Below are positions 18,846-27,386 of a stretch of DNA of 64,000 nucleotides, in pieces. The notes under the pieces are model-generated. The model searched no databases. It worked only from the letters and a program-made list of their open reading frames with translations, and was not told where the DNA came from. Source of the DNA: WYEG01 sp049414625 (GTDB lineage Bacteria > Desulfobacterota > Thermodesulfobacteria > Thermodesulfobacteriales > Thermodesulfobacteriaceae); NCBI GenBank assembly GCA_049414625.1, contig JBMSAU010000110.1:30404-94403 (forward strand), in the 5' to 3' direction. How positions within the stretch are numbered: position 1 is the stretch's first letter; the number at the start of each line of letters is the position of its first letter. The position numbers and the translations under genes were made by a program.

Positions 18846-19877
18846 CTAGGCTAGGTTTGTGGATAATAACACTACTAACAAATCTCTGTATAACGGATGA
18901 CTCTCATCAAGATATGTAGATAGGTTATTTGATAGTTCATTTGCAAAAGTTGTTAATCTATCATCTTCTATGTCAAATGAAGTTGTGTAGTATATGTATG
19001 CTCTTGGATTAGTAGCAAACAGTGTAGCTAGAAATTCAATTAACTGATTTGAGACATTACCAAATGTTATAGTTATTCCTGATGGCGTATTTGTTAGCAA
19101 TGCTTCCAAGGATTGTAAGTATTGATCTCTTGTAATGGTAGGCTGTATCGTTTCAGGTAGAATAGCAATTCCTACTAGTAAATCCTTAACTCCGCTTATA
19201 GCGTTATCGCAATACGGAGATCGTATTAGGTTAGTGTAAACATGATCATAAAATCCTATTATATCCAATAGAATTCTACAAGAATCACCTGTTAAACACT
19301 CAGACCTGTAAATTTGTGAACTAAAACAAATTGGTGTTTCTACATTATCATTTATACATATGAATGTATCTGTATGTATGGTACAGGATTGTTCGTAAAA
19401 TTGTTCCTCGTATTCCAAAAATCTGTTATCAATCTCATGTAACATCAAGTATAAAATTTTGTAAATAGTTGCCATCTGTTTATTGTGTTGTTCAATATAA
19501 TCTAGCAAATCATAAACATATTTATCTCTTTGTGAAACAAAACAAATTGATGTTTCTACATTATCATTTATACATATGAATGTATCTGTATGTATGGTAT
19601 AGGATTGTTTTAGAAAATCGTAAAATTGTTTTTTGTATTCCAAAAATCTGTTATTAATCTCATAGACCGAATCACAAATTGTACTCATACTGTTTGTAGA
19701 ATTCAAGCAAATATTATTGGTAAAACCTAAATGTAAAAGGAAAAGTTCGTCTTTTTGATTGTTATATAGTATGTTCTCAACTAAAACAGAACAATCAATA
19801 TTATCTGAGTCTTCATTACTACAACTTGAACAATATATATTTCTAATCAAGTCAACTATATAAAAATATTGCTTCAT
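18846..19877 (-). CDS. Cysteine-containing protein with an internal duplication
   Basis: A 343-residue protein with an internal repeat of about 40 residues: both copies contain RFLEY, QFY, then TIHTDTFICINDNVET and SQ. The DNA copies (19323-19438 and 19539-19660) are nearly identical, so the duplication is recent. The protein has many Cys residues for a viral gene of this kind. The AGC-box (10 nt) suggests a virion gene, and repeats with Cys would fit a surface-exposed fibre or decoration protein. The family is unknown. Confidence 0.6.
   Translation of the reverse strand: MKQYFYIVDLIRNIYCSSCSNEDSDNIDCSVLVENILYNNQKDELFLLHLGFTNNICLNSTNSMSTICDSVYEINNRFLEYKKQFYDFLKQSYTIHTDTFICINDNVETSICFVSQRDKYVYDLLDYIEQHNKQMATIYKILYLMLHEIDNRFLEYEEQFYEQSCTIHTDTFICINDNVETPICFSSQIYRSECLTGDSCRILLDIIGFYDHVYTNLIRSPYCDNAISGVKDLLVGIAILPETIQPTITRDQYLQSLEALLTNTPSGITITFGNVSNQLIEFLATLFATNPRAYIYYTTSFDIEDDRLTTFANELSNNLSTYLDESHPLYRDLLVVLLSTNLA
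19323..19660. repeat. Imperfect direct repeat inside 18846-19877
   Basis: A block of about 115 bp at 19323-19438 recurs at 19539-19660, separated by about 100 bp. Over the first 70 bp only a few bases differ, and the reading frame is kept in both. This points to a recent in-frame duplication within a late-class gene. Confidence 0.75.
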
Positions 19878-19910
19878 GTTGGTAGTTGCTTACTGATTAG
19901 CACAAAATTT

Positions 19911-20723
19911 ATGCTTGCACAGCAAAAGCCAATATCATCTAAGCTAAGAAACAAGCTATTGGTATTGATAAATAGATTAGGAGTAAGAAGTTTGAATGAT
20001 CTCATACTAAATCAAAAAATAAACAAGAAATTTTACAAGTATGTATTTGACATACATGTTAATGCAAACGATATTAGTGAAACTCTTGTTAACAATCTAT
20101 ACACAAACATAAAGCAATTTTATGCAAAACATGGATTAAATATAACTTTAAATAGTTCAGATATTGCAACTCTGATAGGACTTAGGGCTGGAACCTATGC
20201 AACCTTAAAGCTTATTAAACAAAAAGTTTTGTTTGATGAAAATTATGCTCAGATAAAACCTAGTTCTGATGTGACAATAGATAGTTTTATAGAATCTGCT
20301 ATTACAACAAAGGATTACAATATATCTTACTTCTTACTGTATTTGGATTATACACCTGATGATTTATTAAATTTGTTGCTTGATGGTATTAACATACTTA
20401 CAAAAGCAGACAAGTATGATAGCGATTACAATTTTGCTGCTGTAACAATGATTTTGTATATATCCATGATTGTTAAAACTATTCGTGATAGTTATAATAG
20501 ATTGGTTAGATCGTCTCCACTATATGGAACAATATTGTATTTATCCTTCATGATAAGATATTATGTTATATTATTGGATTTGAGAAACAATTTAAAAAAT
20601 ATAATGACTAAAATTAGTGACACTGAAATAGAGGGAACAACATTAAAGAAATATAAACAAATAAAACAGGATTATCTCAGATTTCTAATACAACCCACAA
20701 AAATTTATCCATCAAGCATGTAA
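19911..20723 (+). CDS. Unknown late-class protein
   Basis: A 270-residue, mostly helical basic protein that I do not recognise; it has a hydrophobic stretch near residues 180-225 (ILYLSFMIRYYVILL) that might be buried helix or membrane-associated. The longer frame from 19869 crosses the AGC-box; AGC with 9 nt spacing selects the ATG at 19911. It diverges from the repeat-containing gene, with 33 bp between start codons. Confidence 0.65.
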   Translation: MLAQQKPISSKLRNKLLVLINRLGVRSLNDLILNQKINKKFYKYVFDIHVNANDISETLVNNLYTNIKQFYAKHGLNITLNSSDIATLIGLRAGTYATLKLIKQKVLFDENYAQIKPSSDVTIDSFIESAITTKDYNISYFLLYLDYTPDDLLNLLLDGINILTKADKYDSDYNFAAVTMILYISMIVKTIRDSYNRLVRSSPLYGTILYLSFMIRYYVILLDLRNNLKNIMTKISDTEIEGTTLKKYKQIKQDYLRFLIQPTKIYPSSM

Positions 20724-20725
20724 AA

Positions 20726-20941
20726 TTATACTACATCTTCGGCTTTAACAGGAACAAGTATTATATCTGCCATAATCGCTTCACAATTATTCTTTTCTTC
20801 TTCATCTAACTCAATAATTTCTCCTGGATATATGTAGTCGAGTTTACGAATAGGATTATCTTCTTTTACATCTAGCATGCTAATCAATATTGGTTGACTT
20901 GATCCACTTTTACGATTGATGATATATTTTTGTCTACGCAT
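20726..20941 (-). CDS. Small acidic protein, unknown
   Basis: A 71-residue protein with a basic N-terminus (MRRQKYIINRK) and an acidic middle (ELDEEEKNNCEAIM). An AGC-box lies 11 nt before the ATG. It diverges from the large membrane protein at 20982, with 40 bp between starts. Its start signal and clean boundaries support a real gene; the function is unknown. Confidence 0.6.
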   Translation of the reverse strand: MRRQKYIINRKSGSSQPILISMLDVKEDNPIRKLDYIYPGEIIELDEEEKNNCEAIMADIILVPVKAEDVV

Positions 20942-20981
20942 TGTAAATAGATGCTAAATAGGTAAAAAAGCTAACAAGGTT

Positions 20982-22622
20982 ATGGCTTCATTGCAAGCAA
21001 GTGATCTAGTAATAGCTTACAATGTTGGGAAAATACTTAAAAATGTCAAAATATACACTAGTAAACAAGAAGTTGCTCTTACAGATGATGTAGATATATT
21101 AGATGTATTACTTGAACAAACATCTAGTAATGCAACAGTACATATAAAAAATGTAGCCATAGGTAAAACCAGTATACCCGTTTCTGATATTAGAGTAGAG
21201 GTAGAAGGTAATGTAAATAGAGTTGTTACATTTAAAGACGAAAAACAAGTTAAGGAAATACAAACAAAGCTAGCAGATTCAATTAACCAAAATCCAAACG
21301 GTAAAATTAAAATGATTTTTAAGGAAGCAGAAAGAAAAGTCGAAGTGTATTATAACGATCAACTTATATCAGAGGGTAGATTAATATCACTAAATCCAGT
21401 TAACTTAGTTAGCAAAGGAACTGCTGTTAAAGAGTTTGCTCAGGAATTTGATTTTAGCGAACAACAATTAAACGAAGGTAGTGGAATAGTAGCTATAAAG
21501 AAGGAAGATCAAAGTGTTATATTGATGTTTGATGATGGTGAAGAAGTAAAAGTTGATAGGACAATCTTTGAGTTCATGAAACCAATAATAACTGCCGTAA
21601 AACAAGAACAAACAGGAAATCAAAATAATACCATATCAAATCGTGGTGCACTAAAGCTTCCTGTGGTTGTGTTCAAAGTGGTTATAACTAATCTCTTTAG
21701 AGTTCTACGAGCTGTTATAACCAATAAATTCCTACTAGTGTTTCTGCTTGGTGCAGGTTTAAGTATAATACTACTTAAATTTGTCATTCCTTATATTACT
21801 TCAATTCAAGGAGTTGATCAAGTTTTAGGAAAAGTTTCATCTACATTCAAATCTATTATTAATCATCTTGGTATTGGAAAGGGAATTGAAGAGACAACAA
21901 CATCAGCAACAACAGATGTTATACATGGTCAGCAATCAATGCAACTTACACCACCTGCTGATACTACAACTCAAACATCTCAAGTAAGTGAATCAGCTAT
22001 ACTTCCAAGAATAGCTATTGGTGCTGGTATAGGATTAGTTATAGCCTTTGCAATAAGAAAGTTGCTTAATAGTAAAAACAATTTAAAACAGGAATCTATT
22101 GAGCAAATAGTTGAAAAAGAGTTTACTATTCCTTCAGCAGTTATTCCAGATTTTAATACTGTTGCAAGTTCTAATCCGAATTTAGCCTTAGTTATAAGTG
22201 TACTCTGTTTGTATTCAATCCTCTGGATCGGATACTACATACTTGATAAATTTGGACAAGGTTTCCTATCAGGTATTTTATCGATTTTAAGTATATTATC
22301 ATTTATTGGTTTTATGGTAATTATAGCTTACGCAATGTCTGGTGGAAAGCTAGACACTACTAATACCTTTCTTGCGATAGTAAAAACTGGCTATCAGGTT
22401 GTGAAATTTATATTCAGTGGTGTTGCTTATTTATTTCAGAATTTCGGGCAATTACCAGGGCTTATACAATTTATAGCGATATTTTCAACAGGAGTATTTC
22501 TACTTGTTGCTTTCACACGTATAAGATCAATGCTAACAGGTGGTAATGCTATCACTATGGTAAACAGAGTTAGACAAGGACCAACGGCTCAAGATGCAGC
22601 TCTAGCTTATCGTGCAGCATAA
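20982..22622 (+). CDS. Multi-pass membrane protein, paralogue of 6161-7762
   Basis: A 546-residue protein with a soluble N-terminal 240 residues and about five hydrophobic segments (about 250-272, 343-361, 400-420, 425-450 and 490-515). Residues around NATVHIKNVAIGKTSIPVSD match SATVKINNVVVGEVDLPVSE in the 533-residue protein at 6161-7762, so the two share the N-terminal domain while the membrane parts have diverged. An AGC-box (10 nt) precedes the ATG. A virion-associated membrane or DNA-injection role is plausible but unproven. Confidence 0.75.
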   Translation: MASLQASDLVIAYNVGKILKNVKIYTSKQEVALTDDVDILDVLLEQTSSNATVHIKNVAIGKTSIPVSDIRVEVEGNVNRVVTFKDEKQVKEIQTKLADSINQNPNGKIKMIFKEAERKVEVYYNDQLISEGRLISLNPVNLVSKGTAVKEFAQEFDFSEQQLNEGSGIVAIKKEDQSVILMFDDGEEVKVDRTIFEFMKPIITAVKQEQTGNQNNTISNRGALKLPVVVFKVVITNLFRVLRAVITNKFLLVFLLGAGLSIILLKFVIPYITSIQGVDQVLGKVSSTFKSIINHLGIGKGIEETTTSATTDVIHGQQSMQLTPPADTTTQTSQVSESAILPRIAIGAGIGLVIAFAIRKLLNSKNNLKQESIEQIVEKEFTIPSAVIPDFNTVASSNPNLALVISVLCLYSILWIGYYILDKFGQGFLSGILSILSILSFIGFMVIIAYAMSGGKLDTTNTFLAIVKTGYQVVKFIFSGVAYLFQNFGQLPGLIQFIAIFSTGVFLLVAFTRIRSMLTGGNAITMVNRVRQGPTAQDAALAYRAA

Positions 22623-22646
22623 TATTTTTTTGTTAGCATCAGCTAA

Positions 22647-23468
22647 ATGGAGAAAAAAGCGAAAGCTTTGCAATTCATAGCCTATCTAACAGAGCTTACA
22701 AGATACTATCCTTATAGATTTGCTTTGATATATAATCCTCTACTTAAAAAATATATTGAAGATTATTTTCGAAAAACAAAAATCGGCACAGAATTTGTAG
22801 AAGCAAGAGGAAATATTTTAGTTAGTAAAACAGGTATCTTAACACCATACTACTTTAAAAACAATTATTTGCTTTGCCCTATATTCTCTAATATAAGTTT
22901 TGCATTTGATGATAAGAGTTTGCAAACTATAGATATGTTGACTCATGCTGGAAACTATCAATTACCATATCTAACTAACTTAGCAGGAACTATATCTATC
23001 TCATATCTTGAAATGATGAACCCTATTGTATCAAAAATACATAGCTTATGGTTTTCTTTTGTTCAGCAGGCAAGTTATGACTCCTATAGTGCTCTTGAAA
23101 TTCCTTATGGACATATATTTATATTTACAACAACTCCAGATTTAAAATCTCCTTTATCAGGTATACTTTTGTTGGGAGCTATTCCAAGCAGAGATCCTAT
23201 AACTAACATACTGCAAGGCAATATAGCAGATAACACATTAGTTGAGGTGCAAGTTGAGTATATATATAGAAGTTATCGTAGGTTTTATATATCTGATCAA
23301 GTTATCTCTACTATATATGATCCAGTTAATCAAGTAATTGATGAAAACGTAGCAAATACTACTGTTTACAAATCTATATATGCAATCAAAAAATTAATTG
23401 ATGCTTTTATACTAACAGATGATATTTTCTGGTTAGGAGCTCTTACCAATACCTCCAACGCTCAGTAA
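22647..23468 (+). CDS. Putative tail-tube-fold or baseplate tube-initiator protein
   Basis: A 273-residue late-class protein. The middle segments (GTISISYLEMMNPIVSKIH, then GHIFIFTTTPDLKSPLSGI, then LLGAIPSRDPITNIL and VEVQVEYIYRSYRRFY) follow the order of elements seen in tail-tube-like proteins such as T4 gp19, gp48 and gp54: a strand, the helix, and the final pair of strands. It is distinct from the clearer tube protein at 54562. An AGC-box lies 9 nt before the ATG. Confidence in the gene is high; the fold assignment is tentative. Confidence 0.55.
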   Translation: MEKKAKALQFIAYLTELTRYYPYRFALIYNPLLKKYIEDYFRKTKIGTEFVEARGNILVSKTGILTPYYFKNNYLLCPIFSNISFAFDDKSLQTIDMLTHAGNYQLPYLTNLAGTISISYLEMMNPIVSKIHSLWFSFVQQASYDSYSALEIPYGHIFIFTTTPDLKSPLSGILLLGAIPSRDPITNILQGNIADNTLVEVQVEYIYRSYRRFYISDQVISTIYDPVNQVIDENVANTTVYKSIYAIKKLIDAFILTDDIFWLGALTNTSNAQ

Positions 23469-24075
23469 TAACATTTTTGTAAATTTGTCCGTACTTGTAT
23501 ATTTTTTGTGAGTAACTGTAATTTATGTCACATGCATGTCTGTATTGTTTGCAACCATGTTCAGTTCTCCAAACACAAACTTTACCTCTGCATTTAGTGT
23601 ATCCATAGTTCTTGCAATTTATACATTGATCATAACAAACACTGTGATCAAAAGATTTAGCTCTTTTGCATTCAATTAATGGCCAATTACCACCATTATA
23701 CATTTGCATCGTTAACCATAATCTTTTCTCTCTGCTTTCTGTGGCACTTGGATTTTTAACATGCAAGATATTAAACAAATAATGTATACCTGCTTGTATG
23801 TTTCCTGTATAGCTATAAATGTTATATTGAGTTATAACTTCTTTTGGTATAAGGTTTGGAGTTAATTGCATAAAACCAATAGAACCAAGTCCGTCTAGAG
23901 ATGTTCTCCATTTACATCCTGTTTCCGCTTGAATTAAACCAAGTACGTACCACCAAGGAGCATCATCAGCTACCATAATCTTTGTGTAATATTGAACATG
24001 TCTAGCTAGAGATCTACAATCATTTGCATAGGAAATATTTATGAGTGTGAATATTAGTAAAAACAATGTTAGCAT
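23443..24075 (-). CDS. Secreted lytic transglycosylase (SLT fold)
   Basis: A 210-residue protein with a signal peptide at residues 1-17 and a soluble-lytic-transglycosylase domain: catalytic Glu51 in LIQAETGC, then GSIGFMQLTPN and a C-terminal MYNGG. It would cleave peptidoglycan in the periplasm, for lysis or entry. The last 80 residues carry many Cys (CYDQCINCKNYGYTKCRG), suggesting disulphides or a metal site. The 3' end overlaps the convergent 22647-23468 gene by 26 bp. The AGC-box agrees with late expression. Confidence 0.88.
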   Translation of the reverse strand: MLTLFLLIFTLINISYANDCRSLARHVQYYTKIMVADDAPWWYVLGLIQAETGCKWRTSLDGLGSIGFMQLTPNLIPKEVITQYNIYSYTGNIQAGIHYLFNILHVKNPSATESREKRLWLTMQMYNGGNWPLIECKRAKSFDHSVCYDQCINCKNYGYTKCRGKVCVWRTEHGCKQYRHACDINYSYSQKIYKYGQIYKNVITERWRYW

Positions 24076-24563
24076 GTTTTTTGATTGCTATTAATGTTTA
24101 GCATACAAGATAACACTTGTTTGAAATTATTTAAAGATATTAGCCCACAATCATCAAATAGAGTTACATATTCACTAACATTAATATACATCATATTGCA
24201 AACAACATATATTGGACTTCTATTACCCGCTATCACTAGAAACATCTTTTTGTCTTTATGTTTTGAAATGTATTGATTGTACAATCTTCTTATTAATGAC
24301 TTTTGTTTAATGGGATTATGAAATTGTTTCCATTTCTTGCATTCAATAACTATATCCACAAGTTCAGGAAATATCTGATAATATAATCCAAAATCAATAT
24401 CACCTTTATCTGTTTTGCTAGAACCTGACGATCTTGATCTCTTAACTTTTAGTTGATCATCGTTAGGTTTTATTTTGCTCCATTCTTCTAACCAATTTTG
24501 TAGTATGTTTGCAATCTTGTCTTCAAACTTTTTACCTTTTTGTTTTCTATTGCTATACTTCAT
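24069..24563 (-). CDS. Putative PD-(D/E)XK-type nuclease
   Basis: A 164-residue protein with the arrangement KGKKFEDKIA, then RSRSSGSSKTDKGDIDFGLY, then VDIVIECKKWKQF: the GDxD...IECK pair is the signature of restriction-endonuclease-like and Holliday-junction-resolvase-like nucleases. The start is decided by the AGC-box (AGC 11 nt before the ATG at 24563); a longer frame from 24599 is ignored. It overlaps the lytic transglycosylase start by 7 bp. Branched-DNA resolution before packaging would fit a late nuclease. Confidence 0.75.
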   Translation of the reverse strand: MKYSNRKQKGKKFEDKIANILQNWLEEWSKIKPNDDQLKVKRSRSSGSSKTDKGDIDFGLYYQIFPELVDIVIECKKWKQFHNPIKQKSLIRRLYNQYISKHKDKKMFLVIAGNRSPIYVVCNMMYINVSEYVTLFDDCGLISLNNFKQVLSCMLNINSNQKTC

Positions 24564-24593
24564 TTTAGCGCTTAGCTTCAGCGGGTTAATAAG

Positions 24594-26792
24594 ATGCAAG
24601 AGAACACTCTTGTTAGTTTATATAATTATCTTGCATTTGGATTTTCAAATGAAAATATTAACAATAGTCCAGATACTCTCATTGAAAGAAGTGTTTTTGG
24701 AATTAAAGATACTAAACTACATGAATACAATAAAACATTACTCGCATTAGTTGATTGTATACCTGGCTTTCATATAGCTACATGTTACTTCAATAACCAA
24801 CTACCTAATTTACATACTGATTACAAATTTGATAGGTTATATCTATATAGGTTTTTGTTTGATGATATGACAACAATAGCTAAAAATCTAGAACAAACTC
24901 TAGATATTAGTTATGCTAATAATTACGTTGTATTACGATATCAAAATAGTGAACTAATACCTGGCAATCTGTATTTTAGTAACTATCCTCAGATAAAAAA
25001 TTTACATTACGTTGTTGAAAAGGGAGTAGACTACTATCAGCTAGAAGCAAATAAACCTTTTGTCTACTTTTTATTGTTAACTCAAGACTTTCTCAACAAA
25101 CAACAAGTACAAGCAACTGATAAATTCTACATATATTTATTTGGCTTAGCGAACTCAAGTTATTTGGAACACGAGACATCAATATCAATAGATGATGTAT
25201 TTAAACAAAACTACATAAGGAATTTGTATGGGTTTGTTACTCCATACTATATCAAAACTGTTGATACCAATTTACTATTTGATAATAATCAGGTTAAAAT
25301 TAGAGCACAAGTTTATCGTCACAGAGAATTCTTTAATCCTTATAATGATATCATATCAGAGAAATTTAAAAAGCAGTTAGAGCGCCCTATATTGCTAGCT
25401 AATCTTTACATCAATTTTATGGATAATCAAAATCTGAACAAAGATTTATATAACATACAATCATTTCTTGCTACAATAACTCGATTTGCATCCATTTATC
25501 CAAGAGGTATGCACGTAGATACATATGATACTATATTTGACAATAGAAATAGTTTGTTCGGTGGTAATATTGTTTTACGTAATGCCAAAGCTAACGGTAT
25601 AGATATAAACGTTTATGCTATCAAACTACCTAATAATTTTGAACTGGATAGACAATTACATTATTTTTCCTTAGCATTCTACGAATTTGAAGAAATACCT
25701 CTAAGCAAAATCTATTCAAACTACATTGATGATTTGGTTTATGATTTTGATAGTTTTAAAGTTGAATATAATTTACCAGAGAACATACAAAATTTATGTA
25801 CAGCTACTATAAGAGAAGGAAACAAAACCTTAACAGGTATATGGAAATACAGCTATCTGGGAACAAAAAGACGGAAACATTTCATAAGTCCAATTAGTGT
25901 ACTATCATACAATATTGAGTTAGAAGATACTCTGGAACAAAAAATCATAACTCTATATGAGTTCGACATATGTCCGCAAACAAGATATAGGATTATAGAT
26001 GCTGATTTACCATTTGAGGAAGAAATAAAATATGATGATTTAACATTTTTATTGCTACGTATTGGACCTGGTTTGTATCAAATTATGAGCAATGAAGTTC
26101 TAAACAGAATCAATATTAGCTGCGATACAGAGTATGGAGATATTTTAGTCAGAGAGCTAACATATATATATAAGCCAACTATTAAAGCATTGCTAGAAGG
26201 TAAAGTCAGTTTTCATATACATCATATCCCGACAAACAGATACTATGAGATAGATTTTAAACTGAATTTAGCTTTACCTTTTACCTCTGAGTATATTGTT
26301 AGAGAAATGTTCGATCGTACAATAGAAGAATTGTTTATAACACCGGCTATAACAAGTGATAGCTTACAAACAAATAAGTTTATGCTCGTAAACTATTATA
26401 ATGCATCGAGCTTGACCGAACCAAGAGAACCAAGAGAACCAAGAGATACATGTCCAAATACCTATGTATGTTCTACATCGGATACCAGTTTAGCTTTTGC
26501 TCGTCTACAAGACACATGTCCAAATACCTATGTTTGTTCTACATCAGATACCAGTTTAGCTTTTACTCATCTACCATACATTCTATGTTTAAGAGGTGAA
26601 ACCATATGCTATCATATTTGTAAAAATGCATTTGATATACAACAGTTAGAAAATATGTTAAAAGATAATCTGTTAGTTTACATACATGAATCGTATAGAC
26701 TTGTATCATCTGCTATGCTATTACCATACACAGATACAGAGATAAGAGACTTACAAATAAACCACAATACCTATTATGCAGTCAGAATGTAA
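24594..26792 (+). CDS. Large baseplate-type protein with Cys repeats
   Basis: A 732-residue late-class protein. The N-terminal stretch LVSLYNYLAFGF, then TLIERSVFGIKDTKLHEY, ending at a conserved-looking IPGFH, is faintly like the N-terminus of T4 gp8 baseplate wedge proteins. Near residue 605 there is a Pro-Arg-Glu triplet repeat (PREPREPRD) followed by two tandem 22-residue units DTCPNTYVCSTSDTSLAF. An AGC-box (11 nt) precedes the ATG. A baseplate role is tentative; the Cys-bearing repeat may be an exposed loop. Confidence 0.6.
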   Translation: MQENTLVSLYNYLAFGFSNENINNSPDTLIERSVFGIKDTKLHEYNKTLLALVDCIPGFHIATCYFNNQLPNLHTDYKFDRLYLYRFLFDDMTTIAKNLEQTLDISYANNYVVLRYQNSELIPGNLYFSNYPQIKNLHYVVEKGVDYYQLEANKPFVYFLLLTQDFLNKQQVQATDKFYIYLFGLANSSYLEHETSISIDDVFKQNYIRNLYGFVTPYYIKTVDTNLLFDNNQVKIRAQVYRHREFFNPYNDIISEKFKKQLERPILLANLYINFMDNQNLNKDLYNIQSFLATITRFASIYPRGMHVDTYDTIFDNRNSLFGGNIVLRNAKANGIDINVYAIKLPNNFELDRQLHYFSLAFYEFEEIPLSKIYSNYIDDLVYDFDSFKVEYNLPENIQNLCTATIREGNKTLTGIWKYSYLGTKRRKHFISPISVLSYNIELEDTLEQKIITLYEFDICPQTRYRIIDADLPFEEEIKYDDLTFLLLRIGPGLYQIMSNEVLNRINISCDTEYGDILVRELTYIYKPTIKALLEGKVSFHIHHIPTNRYYEIDFKLNLALPFTSEYIVREMFDRTIEELFITPAITSDSLQTNKFMLVNYYNASSLTEPREPREPRDTCPNTYVCSTSDTSLAFARLQDTCPNTYVCSTSDTSLAFTHLPYILCLRGETICYHICKNAFDIQQLENMLKDNLLVYIHESYRLVSSAMLLPYTDTEIRDLQINHNTYYAVRM
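26445..26576. repeat. Two tandem 66-bp in-frame units
   Basis: The unit starting GATACATGTCC at 26445 repeats from 26511 with only a few changes, encoding two copies of DTCPNTYVCSTSDTSLAF plus linker. Just upstream, CCAAGAGAA occurs three times in tandem (from about 26421). Both repeats keep the frame. Confidence 0.85.
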
Positions 26793-26825
26793 TATTTTTT
26801 TATTTGAAAAGCGATTTCAAATCTA

Positions 26826-27377
26826 ATGAAAATTTTCTGCCCAGAGAATTTCATTAAGATAGGAACAAACTTTTACTTGGATAATAACTCTAACCTATTG
26901 CATATAGCAAATGCAGAGATCATACAGCTAGGTAATTTACTTTATCTCTCAGGTAGTATTCCTGTTGAAGTTAGGTATAATGTTTTTGAGATAGTAGATT
27001 ATGAGATAAAGTTTATCAAAACTAAGTTTTATAAACTTAAGTTATCAAACAATTTGGAAACATATATCAACTATATGAACAAAGATATTGATAAACTAAA
27101 ACTAATACCTGTTGTTAATATAAATAGAAATCAAAAAATTAGAACAAATACAATGCATACAAAGATAGATAATATAGCAAAGTATAGAAGTTTGTTAAAT
27201 CAGGGTTTATTAACTTATGTGGGACAAAACTATATAAGCACTAAACCAGATAACTACTTGATTGAGGATGATGGTGTTTATGTAAAAGTAGTTAGTAAGG
27301 AAGTAGTTGAATTTCCGTTTATTATTGAATTCAGTAAAGATATAAGTTTGATTGATTGTCTCTACTATTTACAGTAA
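26826..27377 (+). CDS. Unknown late-class protein
   Basis: A 183-residue protein of largely beta character, rich in Ile, Asn, Tyr and Lys, with no motif that I know. The AGC-box has the longest spacing (13 nt). It ends 10 bp from the convergent VWA-domain gene. Its position after the large baseplate-type gene suggests a virion component. Confidence 0.6.
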   Translation: MKIFCPENFIKIGTNFYLDNNSNLLHIANAEIIQLGNLLYLSGSIPVEVRYNVFEIVDYEIKFIKTKFYKLKLSNNLETYINYMNKDIDKLKLIPVVNINRNQKIRTNTMHTKIDNIAKYRSLLNQGLLTYVGQNYISTKPDNYLIEDDGVYVKVVSKEVVEFPFIIEFSKDISLIDCLYYLQ

Positions 27378-27386
27378 ACAAAAAAA

